A model generated the notes under the pieces. The model was not told the origin of the DNA. It saw only the letters and a program-made list of their open reading frames with translations, and did not search any database. Source: Imperialibacter sp. EC-SDR9 (lineage in GTDB: Bacteria > Bacteroidota > Bacteroidia > Cytophagales > Cyclobacteriaceae). Taken from it: a stretch of 64,000 nt of DNA. This document shows, in pieces, positions 8,403-18,906 of the stretch (positions are counted from its first letter, which is position 1; the number at the start of each line of letters is the position of its first letter). The translations under genes were made by a program, and so were the position numbers. The DNA is taken from assembly GCF_902498805.1 (NCBI RefSeq), contig NZ_LR701578.1, positions 211,020-275,019 on the forward strand, given 5' to 3'.

Positions 8403-9016
8403 ACAGCCTCCTTCTTTTGCTGCTTCACATCATTTATCCAGGCGACAAGTCCCACCACGGCAATTATTGTGAAAATGAAAAACTGAAAGCTGGCCAGCAA
8501 TAGCCCTTTGTAGAAGTAAAGTGGCACGGAAATCAGGTCGCCGAGAATCCATGCCACCCAGTTCTCCACCTTCTTTTTTGCCATGAGCCACATGCCCACA
8601 ATGAAAATGGCCGTGGTCAAAGAGTCCCACAAGGGCACGTCACTATCGGTATGTTGGGTAAGAATGTAATACCAGAAAGCAAATGACCCAATCAGGAAAA
8701 AGGCCGTAATCACATTTTCTGTTCGGCTATTATAGCTTACAGGAAGAGCCTCTTCGCCAGGAATCTTTTTACTCCAGAGAATCCATCCATACACGCTCAT
8801 AGCAGTGTAATAAACATTGATGGCCATGTCGGCATAAAGTTTGGCCGGAAAGCAGATATAGACAAAAATGATGGTACTTACTATTCCGGTAGGGAAAACC
8901 AAAATGTCTCTCCGCATTGAATACCACACGCTCAAAAGCCCAAAGAATACGGCTATTGCTTCCAGCCAGGTCATTTGCTGCACGCCACTTTTCAATCCTT
9001 CCAGAAACCACTCCAT
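8399..9016 (-). CDS. pnuC: PnuC/PnuT-family vitamin transporter
   Basis: A 205-residue membrane protein with about seven hydrophobic helices and the family stretch LYADMAINVYYTAMSVYGW followed by LW. PnuC proteins carry nicotinamide riboside; the related PnuT carries thiamine and is often found near TPP riboswitches in Bacteroidota. The sequence alone does not let me choose. The ATG at 9016 is preferred; an in-frame TTG at 9022 is two codons upstream. Its stop overlaps the kinase start (ATGA). No riboswitch is visible ahead of this pair; the TPP riboswitch is downstream of the kinase. Confidence 0.82.
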   Translation of the reverse strand: MEWFLEGLKSGVQQMTWLEAIAVFFGLLSVWYSMRRDILVFPTGIVSTIIFVYICFPAKLYADMAINVYYTAMSVYGWILWSKKIPGEEALPVSYNSRTENVITAFFLIGSFAFWYYILTQHTDSDVPLWDSLTTAIFIVGMWLMAKKKVENWVAWILGDLISVPLYFYKGLLLASFQFFIFTIIAVVGLVAWINDVKQQKKEAV

Positions 9017-9080
9017 GCCCAAATATTCTTTCGTTAAAATTAATTTCGAACTAACCGTTCCGAATAATCTTTAATATCTT

Positions 9081-9088
9081 TAATTTTG
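9081..9088 (+). promoter_or_regulatory. putative -7 promoter element of guaB
   Basis: TAATTTTG fits the Bacteroidota -7 consensus TAnnTTTG exactly and lies 37 nt before the guaB ATG. A clear TTTG is not seen at the -33 distance. Transcription would start near 9095, at the left arm of the inverted repeat. Confidence 0.45.
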
Positions 9089-9092
9089 CCCC

Positions 9093-10597
<1,505 letters not shown>

Positions 10598-10619
10598 TAA
10601 TTATCACCATAGCATAATA

Positions 10620-10643
10620 AAAGCTGTCTTTGGGCAGCTTTTA
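10620..10643 (+). terminator. terminator after guaB
   Basis: AAAAGCTG (10620-10627) pairs with CAGCTTTT (10636-10643) across an 8-nt loop, followed by an A/T-rich ATATTTTT stretch. It is 22 nt after the guaB stop. Confidence 0.8.
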
Positions 10644-10705
10644 TATTTTTACAGTAATTAGTGATTTATTTAAATTGCCCTGTCAAACAGGTGTAACACT
10701 ATTGG

Positions 10706-12805
10706 ATGTTGTCGAACAAAAGCATCGTCAGACTTAGCATAGCCTTCGGAATTATATTCTGGACGTTGCTGCTATTGACCAACCTGTCGATCCTTTTCGA
10801 TCAGAAGAACAACGCCTCATTGGGGATACCGCAGTTCTTACCCCACGCTTTTCTCATCCTTTTTATCTTGTCTGTTGGCGTTTATTATCGCTACAGCATT
10901 GGCAAAGCGGAGAGCATCAATTTTATCGACTTGTTGTGGAGGGTATTTGTAACGGGCCTCCTTACTACCATCGTTTCACTGTCGATCAAGTTCTTTTTCT
11001 ATGTTTTTGGTGGCTCCATGCTCACCAAAAACATTCTGCTAATCAACTTCTTTTACCTTGTCAACCTGGGGCTGATCCTGGCGTTTTTGATCTCCACCTT
11101 CATTGTTTGGAAAAGGCTGATCCTCTATCAGAAATCCAAGAAGCTACTGCGCACCTGGCAGTTCTTTGAATACTTTCTTTTTCTAAGTCTAGCCTTTGAG
11201 TTTTCCGGATACAAGTTATTCGATGTTCCATTTAACACAGTAATTCTCTTGCTCGTTGGCATTGGGTTGATCTTGTCTGTCAATTTGAAATGGGTCGCCT
11301 ATCTCAATTTCAAGCAAAAGTGGAAAAGTATATTGTTTCTACTGCTGGTTATCATTTATCTGTGGTACTTCTTCATGAGCCTGGTTGGTTATTCCAATGA
11401 GTCTGTGCTGATCACCGACCTCCTCAACAATGTGTTCGTGCTGGCAGTCTTCGCCTTCATCTTCATTTACTCCGTTTTTTCTGTCCTTGTTATCCTATTC
11501 AACCTCCCCACTTCCTCCGTTTTTGAGAGCAAGTTGGAAGAGGTCATCAATTTCCAGCGGTTGAGCCAAACCATCCCAACCGGACAAAAGGAAGAACAGG
11601 TCTTCGAAATACTGCTTGATAGTGCTGTAAGCGCTGTGTTTGCCGACGCTGCCTGGCTAGAAGTGACTGATGCCAAAGCTGGCAAGCAGGAGTTGCTGGT
11701 AAGAAACCTCAACCCAGACCTCATTGATAAAATAAAGGAGGCGGCTCAAAACAGCACGCTCAAACGCATCCTCAATTCCGAACTTGAACGGAACCCTAGC
11801 AGTCAAAAGCTAACTGCTACGCTGAAAAAAGTGCCCTTCAAGTCAATACTGGTTTATCCGATCATTGTTAAAAACGAGCAAATAGGGACACTTGCCTTGC
11901 TAAAAGAGGTCGATGACTCCTTCAACAAGGAAATGATCGACATCATTAACACCTATGTGAATCAGGCGAGCATTTCGATTGAAAACTTTCGCCTGTTAAA
12001 CGAGGCCCTGGAAAACGAACGGTACAAGGAAGAGCTGAAAATTGCCTCCCGGGTTCAAAAAAGCCTTTTACCTCAAACGCTGGATAAAAACCACGACTAT
12101 AACATTACGGCATTTTCTATGGCTGCCGATGAAGTAGGGGGCGATTATTACGACACCTTTCGCATCAACGACAATAAAGTAGCCCTTATCATAGCCGACG
12201 TTTCCGGCAAAGGCACGTCAGCGGCCTTCCATATGAGCCAGATGAAGGGGATTTTCCACAGCCTTGCCCAGCTCGACCTGGAGCCGAAGGAGTTTATGGT
12301 GCAAGCCAACAGTGCATTAAGTAGGTGCCTTGAAAAAACCTCGTTTATTACTGCTTCCTATTTCATTATTGATACAAAAAGTAAAATCGTCAGGTTCACC
12401 AGAGCAGGGCACTGCCCAACTTTATATCTGGATGGCCGTACAAGGGAGACCAGCTTCTTCAAGAATAAGGGTCTGGGGTTGGGGATATTACGAAACTCTT
12501 CCTTCGAAGACTATGTTCAGGTTAATGAGTTCTACTATAAGCCGGAGGATGTGTTTGTGTTATACACTGACGGTATTACGGAAGCCACTAATCAGAACCA
12601 GGAGGAATTTGGCTACGATCGCCTCCGCACCTCTCTACTTAAGCATGCTAACCTATCGCCCGACAAAATAAAGGACGGAATCATTGATGATTTATACGAT
12701 TTCTGTGGAAAACGATCGTTGGACGATGATTATACCATGCTCATCGTAAAGTTCACTGGGCATGAAAACGTTAAAAGTGTTGAATCCGTAAAAACTAAAA
12801 AATGA
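10706..12805 (+). CDS. membrane SpoIIE-type serine/threonine phosphatase (RsbU-like)
   Basis: The 699-residue protein has three parts: about eight hydrophobic helices in residues 1-270, a GAF-like sensor (about 285-440), and a PP2C/SpoIIE phosphatase domain (about 455-690). The phosphatase metal motifs are present: VGGDYYD, ADVSGKGTSAAF, RAGHCP and YTDGITEA. Such enzymes dephosphorylate a STAS-domain antagonist and so switch an anti-sigma or other kinase partner. The STAS gene overlaps its stop by 4 bp and the kinase gene follows, so this is the input phosphatase of a partner-switching module. The signal sensed by the membrane part is unknown. Confidence 0.9.
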   Translation: MLSNKSIVRLSIAFGIIFWTLLLLTNLSILFDQKNNASLGIPQFLPHAFLILFILSVGVYYRYSIGKAESINFIDLLWRVFVTGLLTTIVSLSIKFFFYVFGGSMLTKNILLINFFYLVNLGLILAFLISTFIVWKRLILYQKSKKLLRTWQFFEYFLFLSLAFEFSGYKLFDVPFNTVILLLVGIGLILSVNLKWVAYLNFKQKWKSILFLLLVIIYLWYFFMSLVGYSNESVLITDLLNNVFVLAVFAFIFIYSVFSVLVILFNLPTSSVFESKLEEVINFQRLSQTIPTGQKEEQVFEILLDSAVSAVFADAAWLEVTDAKAGKQELLVRNLNPDLIDKIKEAAQNSTLKRILNSELERNPSSQKLTATLKKVPFKSILVYPIIVKNEQIGTLALLKEVDDSFNKEMIDIINTYVNQASISIENFRLLNEALENERYKEELKIASRVQKSLLPQTLDKNHDYNITAFSMAADEVGGDYYDTFRINDNKVALIIADVSGKGTSAAFHMSQMKGIFHSLAQLDLEPKEFMVQANSALSRCLEKTSFITASYFIIDTKSKIVRFTRAGHCPTLYLDGRTRETSFFKNKGLGLGILRNSSFEDYVQVNEFYYKPEDVFVLYTDGITEATNQNQEEFGYDRLRTSLLKHANLSPDKIKDGIIDDLYDFCGKRSLDDDYTMLIVKFTGHENVKSVESVKTKK

Positions 12806-13146
12806 TTGAAATCTCTACAGCAGAAGACAAAGAATATGTGTGCATTAGCGTTGGAGGCGAAGTGGATGCAAGTTCATCTATTCAGCTCGATGCAACCATC
12901 CAGAACGCTGTATCTGATGGCTTCAAAAAAATAATGATCGACTGCTCTGGGCTTAACTATATTTCTTCTGCAGGACTGGGAGTATTTATGTCGTACATAC
13001 AAGAACTGGAAATAAAGGAAATTAACATGGTTATTTTCGGCTTGCAGGACAAGGTTTTCCATGTTTTTCAAATTTTGGGTCTCGATCAGCTTTTAAAAAT
13101 TGTTGATGACGAAAAGTCCGCTAAGGGTTTATTAAATGTTATATAA
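12802..13146 (+). CDS. STAS-domain anti-sigma factor antagonist
   Basis: This 114-residue protein is one STAS domain with the phosphorylation-site motif YISSAGLGVF, in which a serine is phosphorylated by the partner kinase and freed by the phosphatase. It overlaps the phosphatase gene by ATGA and the kinase gene by 11 bp, so the three are made together. It is probably the RsbV/SpoIIAA-like switch. The final output target is not in the window. Confidence 0.92.
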   Translation: MIEISTAEDKEYVCISVGGEVDASSSIQLDATIQNAVSDGFKKIMIDCSGLNYISSAGLGVFMSYIQELEIKEINMVIFGLQDKVFHVFQILGLDQLLKIVDDEKSAKGLLNVI

Positions 13147-13552
13147 TTATAAGGCATCGTGCAGTACTGATAAACTTCAGGAAATTCGTCAATTCGTTGA
13201 CGATTTGCTGAGGCAGCATGGCCTTTCCGATGTGGAAAGTCACAAGGTTGTGCTTGCTGTGGACGAGGTGTGCGCTAACCTAATCATTCATTCCCATGGG
13301 TGCGATGCCAACGAATCCATTGAAATTTCGGTCGAATTCAAAGCAGATAAAACGACAGTATTTGAAATAAAAGACCACGGTGAGGCATTCAACATGGCTC
13401 AGTACAAAGAGCCCTCGCTGTCAGATATTATCAGAACCAAGAAAAAGGGAGGCATTGGCCTGATGCTAGTTAACCGGATCATGGATAAAATCGAATTCTA
13501 CCAGTCCAATGGTTACAATGTTTGCAGACTCACGAAGGATTTTAACAAATAG
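13136..13552 (+). CDS. RsbW-like serine kinase (HATPase_c_2)
   Basis: A 138-residue GHKL ATPase with the N box VDEVCANLIIHSHG, the G1 box EIKDHGEAFN and the G2 box KKGGIGLMLV. It lacks a histidine-phosphotransfer domain, as expected of the RsbW/SpoIIAB class that phosphorylates STAS partners. It follows the phosphatase and STAS genes. There is no sigma factor gene next to it, so it may hold a distant sigma factor or another protein. Confidence 0.9.
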   Translation: MLYNYKASCSTDKLQEIRQFVDDLLRQHGLSDVESHKVVLAVDEVCANLIIHSHGCDANESIEISVEFKADKTTVFEIKDHGEAFNMAQYKEPSLSDIIRTKKKGGIGLMLVNRIMDKIEFYQSNGYNVCRLTKDFNK

Positions 13553-13574
13553 TCAAAACACCTCGAACAGAATA

Positions 13575-15743
13575 ATGAAGCCCAAGGGAGTCCTTTTTGC
13601 CTTTTTCATTTTTTCATTTGGTCTATCCAATCCGTTACTCTCCCAGAAAGATGATCACCTATTTCAGATTGGTGACGAAACCTTTTCGACAGACGAGTTT
13701 CTCTATGCCTTCAACAAAAACCGGCAGGCGACTTCCGGGTCTTTCACAGAGAAAGAACTCAACGACTACTTCAAGCTCTATGTCAATTTCCGGCTCAAGG
13801 TAAAGGAGGCAAAAGCACTTGGTTACGATAAAAAGCCAGCATTTGTTGAGGAAATGGCTGGCTACAAAAAACAATTGGCAAAACCTTACCTGACCGAAAA
13901 CCTCATTAACGAGGAGCTGGTCAGAGAAGCTTACAGCCGCACCCTGGAGGAGGTGGAGGCTTCCCATATCCTCATAGAAATTCCAGCGAATGCCTCACCT
14001 GAAGATACTCTCAAAGCATACAACCTACTTCTTGACATCAAAAAAAGGGTAGGTAATGGAGAATCATTTGCCACATTGGCCAAACAATATTCGCAAGATC
14101 CGTCGGCTGCGCAAAACAATGGCTATTTGGGTTATTTTGGAGCCTTCCAAATGGTGTACCCCTTCGAAAATGCGGCCTTTAAAACAGCGCCCGGAAAAGT
14201 ATCTGACCCGTTCAAAACATCGTTCGGTTACCACGTTGTGTATGTCCATTCAAGGCGAAAAGCCCTGGGGTCTATTAAACTCGCCCATATATTCTTCAAA
14301 ATAAATACCGATTCAACATTGGCGTACACCAGGGCTACGGAGGTAAAAGCAAAACTCGACAAAGGTGAAGACTGGAACACCTTGGTAGCACAATACAGCG
14401 ACGAAGCCTCCAACAAAAGCAAAGGTGGAGAACTACCCTGGCTAACCTTTAGGCAGCTACCAGCATCATTTTATACGGCGGCAAGTGGTTTGAACAAGCC
14501 CGGCGACATTTCCGAGCCTCTCAAGGCACAAAATGGGTGGCACATCATCAAACTGGCGGAGAAGAAGCCAGTGCCGCCTTTGGAAGAGGTAAGGGCAATG
14601 ATTGAATCACGCATTTCGGGCGATGACCGCTCCTCCAGCAGAAATGATCAAACTATTGATAGTTTGATCAGCCGACTAAACGTGAAGATTTTTATTGAGC
14701 CGAAAAGGGCTGCCTTTTTATTGATAGACGGCAGGATCATTGAAGGTAATTGGTCTTACGACTCCAAAGGGTCAGAATTGAAAAAAGTGCTGGTTAGTGC
14801 TGCCGATACCCAGCTAACAACTGAAGATTTCTTTAGGTATGTGGAGATAAACCAAAAGAAGACCAGCCACCTAACGGCTGAAAAATATGCTGCTGAGCTT
14901 TGGGACGATTTCTTACTCGAGAAACTGGAAGACATCGAGCTCCAGCAACTCTATGCCACTAATCCAGCTTACCGGTTTTTGTACAATGAGTACTTTGATG
15001 GCACTCTGCTGTTTGAGGTCATGAATGAAAAGGTGTGGCAGATGGCAAACACCGATACGGTGGGCTTGAACAACTTTTTCTCAGAGCACAGGGGTGACTA
15101 TGTATGGAATGAACGGGCAGAGGTGTTAGCCATTGAAGGTGAAAATAAAGCGCTGGAAACCCTGATGGACTCTTCCATCGACACATTGTTTCTTTTAAGA
15201 AAATACACGGTTGGCACCGCCACAGAATGGGGAGCGACAAAGACAGGCCTTGCACAGGTATTCAGTTCGATTGACACGTTAGGCCTATACATTTATACAA
15301 AGGAAAAAACCATTCAGGAAATAAAGACCGCATTTCCAGATGTGGTGTCAAGAGTCGGCTTTATCGAAGATGAAATCAACTCCTGGCAAATTGAATTGCT
15401 CACCCAATCAAAAAGTGTGTTAGAAAAATATTTCAATGGCCCGGATACGCTATCTTTGAAGGTTTCAAATACTCTACTTGAGAAAGACAACAATCTGGTT
15501 CCCAAAGAATACTGGAAGGCGGGGATTCATTTCGTCAACGACGGCGCCTTCTCGAGGATAATGTATATAAGGAATATACAGCAGCCTACCCGAAAAGATC
15601 TGGTAGAGGTCAAAGGCAAAGTGGTTTCAGATTACCAGGAATTTCTGGAAACCACGTGGCTAAATGAGCTGAAGGCAAAGTACCCGGTAAAGGTGAACGG
15701 CAGGGCTTGGAAAAATGTAGTAAAACAACTTAATGAAAAGTAA
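13575..15743 (+). CDS. periplasmic peptidylprolyl isomerase, SurA-like, two parvulin domains
   Basis: A signal peptide (about residues 1-22, ending LLSQ) is followed by a SurA-type N-terminal helical region and two parvulin domains (about residues 105-225 and 230-330; motifs EASHILIEIP, NGYLGYFGAFQM, FGYHVVYV, then GGELPWL and NGWHIIKL). The C-terminal 380 residues are family-specific and less conserved. These proteins escort outer-membrane proteins through the periplasm. The ATG at 13575 gives a proper signal peptide; the frame is open upstream to 13509 inside the kinase gene. It is the first of three related genes in a row. Confidence 0.85.
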   Translation: MKPKGVLFAFFIFSFGLSNPLLSQKDDHLFQIGDETFSTDEFLYAFNKNRQATSGSFTEKELNDYFKLYVNFRLKVKEAKALGYDKKPAFVEEMAGYKKQLAKPYLTENLINEELVREAYSRTLEEVEASHILIEIPANASPEDTLKAYNLLLDIKKRVGNGESFATLAKQYSQDPSAAQNNGYLGYFGAFQMVYPFENAAFKTAPGKVSDPFKTSFGYHVVYVHSRRKALGSIKLAHIFFKINTDSTLAYTRATEVKAKLDKGEDWNTLVAQYSDEASNKSKGGELPWLTFRQLPASFYTAASGLNKPGDISEPLKAQNGWHIIKLAEKKPVPPLEEVRAMIESRISGDDRSSSRNDQTIDSLISRLNVKIFIEPKRAAFLLIDGRIIEGNWSYDSKGSELKKVLVSAADTQLTTEDFFRYVEINQKKTSHLTAEKYAAELWDDFLLEKLEDIELQQLYATNPAYRFLYNEYFDGTLLFEVMNEKVWQMANTDTVGLNNFFSEHRGDYVWNERAEVLAIEGENKALETLMDSSIDTLFLLRKYTVGTATEWGATKTGLAQVFSSIDTLGLYIYTKEKTIQEIKTAFPDVVSRVGFIEDEINSWQIELLTQSKSVLEKYFNGPDTLSLKVSNTLLEKDNNLVPKEYWKAGIHFVNDGAFSRIMYIRNIQQPTRKDLVEVKGKVVSDYQEFLETTWLNELKAKYPVKVNGRAWKNVVKQLNEK

Positions 15744-16608
15744 ATACCTTCCTTTTATTCTCTTCGTTTCTCTACTGCATAGCTGCGAGTTCATAAAGCT
15801 AAAATCAGGAGAGGAAGCTAATGTTCAGGAAATTCCGGTAGCACGTGTGTTTGACACTTACCTCTATAAAGCGGACCTCACGGGAATTGCTCCTGAAAAT
15901 TTATCTCCTGAAGACAGTGTCAAGCTTGTTGAGAAGTACGTTGATGGTTGGATAAAAAAACAACTCATGATTGCCAAGGCGTCTTCGAAGATAGAATTCA
16001 ACGAAGCAGAAATCGAACGCAAAGTGCTTGACTATAAATATGCCCTCATGGTGCATGAGTTTGAAAAATATGAGATCAGCAGGCGCCTTAGCAAGGAGGT
16101 TTCTGAGCAGGAAATACAAACCTATTACGACGATAAGTTTGAGAACTTTCTGCTGAAGCAGAATATTATCAAGTGCCTCTTTGTCAAAATTCCCAAGGAG
16201 GCCCCACGAATTTCACGAATCCGGGGTCTGTTAAGAAGTTACCCCGACTCCGACATGGAAGAAATCAAGTCATATTGCTTCAGGTTTGCAATATCCTCCT
16301 CACTTGAGGACAACGCCTGGCTCAACTTTGATGAGGTGGTGAAAAGCACGCCGCTTGCCACCATTCCCAACAAAGTTCAGTTTTTGCGGGATAATTCTTT
16401 CGTCGAGTCGTCGGATGACAAGTTTATTTACTTCATAAAACTGCTTGAATACAAAATCTCTGATCAGGTTTCTCCGTTGGAGTTTATCAGAGAAGACATA
16501 GTTAATATTATTCTTAATAAGCGTAAAATTGAGCTCGCTAAGAAACTGGAAGAAGAGATCATAAACGAGGCGCAACAAAACGATGAATTTGAAATTTACA
16601 GGAACTAG
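15733..16608 (+). CDS. SurA-like lipoprotein with degenerate isomerase region
   Basis: This 291-residue protein begins with a lipoprotein signal (FVSLLHSC, lipidated Cys near residue 18). A helical region like the SurA N-terminal domain spans about 60-135 (VEKYVDGWIKKQLMIAKAS). The part where a parvulin domain should stand (about 140-250) keeps only weak resemblance and lacks the usual glycine-rich GELG/GYHI motifs. It overlaps the preceding gene by 11 bp and the next by 26 bp, so it is part of the same operon. It may be a chaperone without isomerase activity. Confidence 0.7.
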   Translation: MKSKYLPFILFVSLLHSCEFIKLKSGEEANVQEIPVARVFDTYLYKADLTGIAPENLSPEDSVKLVEKYVDGWIKKQLMIAKASSKIEFNEAEIERKVLDYKYALMVHEFEKYEISRRLSKEVSEQEIQTYYDDKFENFLLKQNIIKCLFVKIPKEAPRISRIRGLLRSYPDSDMEEIKSYCFRFAISSSLEDNAWLNFDEVVKSTPLATIPNKVQFLRDNSFVESSDDKFIYFIKLLEYKISDQVSPLEFIREDIVNIILNKRKIELAKKLEEEIINEAQQNDEFEIYRN

Positions 16609-17935
16609 AATATTCGCACTTTCACTGGCTTTGACTGCGGTGGCATCCCTAAAAGTAATGGGACAACAAACCATGGTATTGGATGAGATCATCGCTAAGG
16701 TCGATAACTATATCATATTAAGGTCGGACATGGAAAAATCCTACCTGGAAATGCTATCGAGAAACGATATTACAGGTATCACAAGATGTGATGCCCTGGA
16801 AACGTTGGTTATCAATAAAATGCTTGTTGCCAAAGCTGAAATCGACTCTGTGATGGTGGAAGATGGTGATGTAGAAAATAATTTGGATCGCAGACTGCAA
16901 TTCTTCATCAATCAGGTCGGCTCCGAGGAGCGGCTGGAGGAATTCTACGGGAAAACCATAGATCAGTTCAAGGACGAGCTTCGTGAGAGTGTAAAGGAGC
17001 AGATGGTTGTGGAAAAAATGCAGGGAACCATCACCAAAGACTTGACCGTGACACCAGCAGAAGTGAAGAAGTTCTTCAAAACCATTCCCACCGACTCTCT
17101 GCCATTTTTCTCAACTGAAGTAACGATTGGCCAAATCGTAAAAATTCCTGAGCCTGGTGAGGTCGAAAAGGAAAAAATTCGCACACAGTTAACTGCCATC
17201 AGAAATAAAATCCTAGCCGGTGAAAGCATGGCTACACTTGCCCAACAGTATTCCATGGATCCAAGTGTGAGGAGAAACAATGGTGAACTCGGATTCTTCA
17301 GACGAGGAGATTTGGCACCCGAGTTTGAAGCCACTGCGCTTAGCATGCAGCCAGGAGAAATTTCGATGCCTGTTGAAACCGACTTTGGGTTTCATATCAT
17401 ACAACTTGTAGAAAGAAGAGGAAACACCTACAACAGTCGGCACATCTTGATGATTCCTGTGCCCTCTCCTGCTGACATCAAAGCCTCCCGGGACTACCTC
17501 GACAGCCTAAAAACGCAAATTGAGGCAAAGACAATAACTTTTGAAAAGGCAGCGAAAGAATATAGCGACGACAAGGCGACAGCTTCCGACGGCGGTTTTC
17601 TGCTTGATGGTACCGGAGCTCCGAGAGTTTCCGTTGAAGAAATCGACCCAGTGCTTTTCTTTACTTTAGACACGATGAAGGTTGGTAACATTACTGCACC
17701 CATTGACTACAGGCTAGATGACGGGACTCAGGCTTTGAGACTGATCTACTACAAAGACAAGGTTTCGCCCCACCAGGCAAACCTGGAGCAAGATTTCCAG
17801 AAGATTTATCAGGCTACACTAAGCGCCAAAAAAAATAAGATTCTATCTGAGTGGTTTCGTAAAGCACAGGGAGATGTGTACATTGACGTTGATCCAGAAT
17901 TCGACTTCTGCAATCTTTTAAAAGAGAATTACTGA
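16583..17935 (+). CDS. SurA-like peptidylprolyl isomerase
   Basis: The 450-residue protein has a signal peptide (to about residue 27, MGQQ), the SurA N-terminal module (DEIIAKVDNYIILRSDMEKSYLEM) and two parvulin domains (about 180-280 with NNGELGFFRRGDLAPEFE and FGFHIIQLVE; about 285-400 with SRHILMIP and DGGFLLDG). This is the layout of SurA, the periplasmic chaperone that delivers unfolded outer-membrane proteins to the Bam complex. It follows two related genes and precedes a MoxR ATPase by 6 bp. Confidence 0.9.
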   Translation: MNLKFTGTRIFALSLALTAVASLKVMGQQTMVLDEIIAKVDNYIILRSDMEKSYLEMLSRNDITGITRCDALETLVINKMLVAKAEIDSVMVEDGDVENNLDRRLQFFINQVGSEERLEEFYGKTIDQFKDELRESVKEQMVVEKMQGTITKDLTVTPAEVKKFFKTIPTDSLPFFSTEVTIGQIVKIPEPGEVEKEKIRTQLTAIRNKILAGESMATLAQQYSMDPSVRRNNGELGFFRRGDLAPEFEATALSMQPGEISMPVETDFGFHIIQLVERRGNTYNSRHILMIPVPSPADIKASRDYLDSLKTQIEAKTITFEKAAKEYSDDKATASDGGFLLDGTGAPRVSVEEIDPVLFFTLDTMKVGNITAPIDYRLDDGTQALRLIYYKDKVSPHQANLEQDFQKIYQATLSAKKNKILSEWFRKAQGDVYIDVDPEFDFCNLLKENY

Positions 17936-17941
17936 TAAACA

Positions 17942-18904
17942 ATGGTTCAGTTTAAAAACGACAAAGAGGCCGCTGATGCTTTTCACCAGTCATATCTACA
18001 GTTAACAAAGGAAGTTTCGAAAGTAATAGTTGGTCAGGACAAGGTAGTTAAGCTATTAATTTCGTCTATTTTCTGTCAGGGGCATTCTCTTCTGGTAGGA
18101 GTACCTGGCCTGGCTAAAACGCTGCTTATTCACACAATGGCATCGGCGCTGCATTTGAAGTTTAACAGGATACAGTTTACTCCTGACTTAATGCCCTCCG
18201 ATATTCTGGGAGCTGAAACACTTGATAAGGAACGAAACTTCAAATTCATATTCGGCCCCATTTTCGCTAACATCATTCTGGCCGACGAGATAAACAGAAC
18301 CCCTCCAAAGACTCAGTCTGCGTTGTTAGAGGCGATGCAGGAATACTCAGTAACCATTGGCGGTAAAAACCACCCTCTTGAAAAGCCTTTCTTCGTTTTG
18401 GCGACGCAAAACCCCATCGAACAAGAAGGCACCTACCCACTGCCTGAAGCGCAGCTGGATCGGTTTATGTTCAATATCAACCTTGACTACCCCACGCTGG
18501 CCTCCGAAATTGAGATTGTGAAGAACACTACTTCGGAGCGGGTACAGTCTGTAGATCAAGTAATGACGGCCGACGAGATCAAATACTATCAGCAGCTGGT
18601 GCGAAGAGTTCCTGTCGCAGATAATGTGATCGAGTACGCTGTGAAGCTGGTTCATAAAACCAGACCGAACGACGGTGGAGATGAACTTGCCAAGCAGTAC
18701 CTCGAGTGGGGGGCAGGCCCCAGGGCATCGCAGTTCCTTGTGCTTGGCGCCAAATGCAATGCTCTTATGAACGGTAAGTATTCTCCAGACATCGAAGATG
18801 TCCAATCCGTGGCGGAGCCTATCCTCAGACACAGAATAGTGCGTAACTTCAAAGCAGAATCGGAGGGAATAACCGAAGAGAAGATTATCACCCGGCTCCT
18901 TTAG
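17942..18904 (+). CDS. MoxR family AAA+ ATPase
   Basis: A 320-residue AAA_3-type ATPase with Walker A region LVGVPGLAKT, Walker B IILADEINR, sensor-type ATQNPIEQEGTYPLPEAQLDRF and the C-terminal lid with GAGPRASQFL. MoxR proteins act as chaperones for metal-enzyme or cell-envelope complexes, usually with a VWA-domain (DUF58) partner. No DUF58 gene is in the next stretch on this strand, since pheS runs the other way. It is probably co-transcribed with the SurA-like genes. Confidence 0.93.
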   Translation: MVQFKNDKEAADAFHQSYLQLTKEVSKVIVGQDKVVKLLISSIFCQGHSLLVGVPGLAKTLLIHTMASALHLKFNRIQFTPDLMPSDILGAETLDKERNFKFIFGPIFANIILADEINRTPPKTQSALLEAMQEYSVTIGGKNHPLEKPFFVLATQNPIEQEGTYPLPEAQLDRFMFNINLDYPTLASEIEIVKNTTSERVQSVDQVMTADEIKYYQQLVRRVPVADNVIEYAVKLVHKTRPNDGGDELAKQYLEWGAGPRASQFLVLGAKCNALMNGKYSPDIEDVQSVAEPILRHRIVRNFKAESEGITEEKIITRLL

Positions 18905-18906
18905 AG

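Noticed and set aside
18347..18832. A 161-codon open frame on the minus strand inside the MoxR gene
   Set aside because: The plus-strand MoxR motifs are intact across this stretch, so the opposite frame is a by-product of codon bias.
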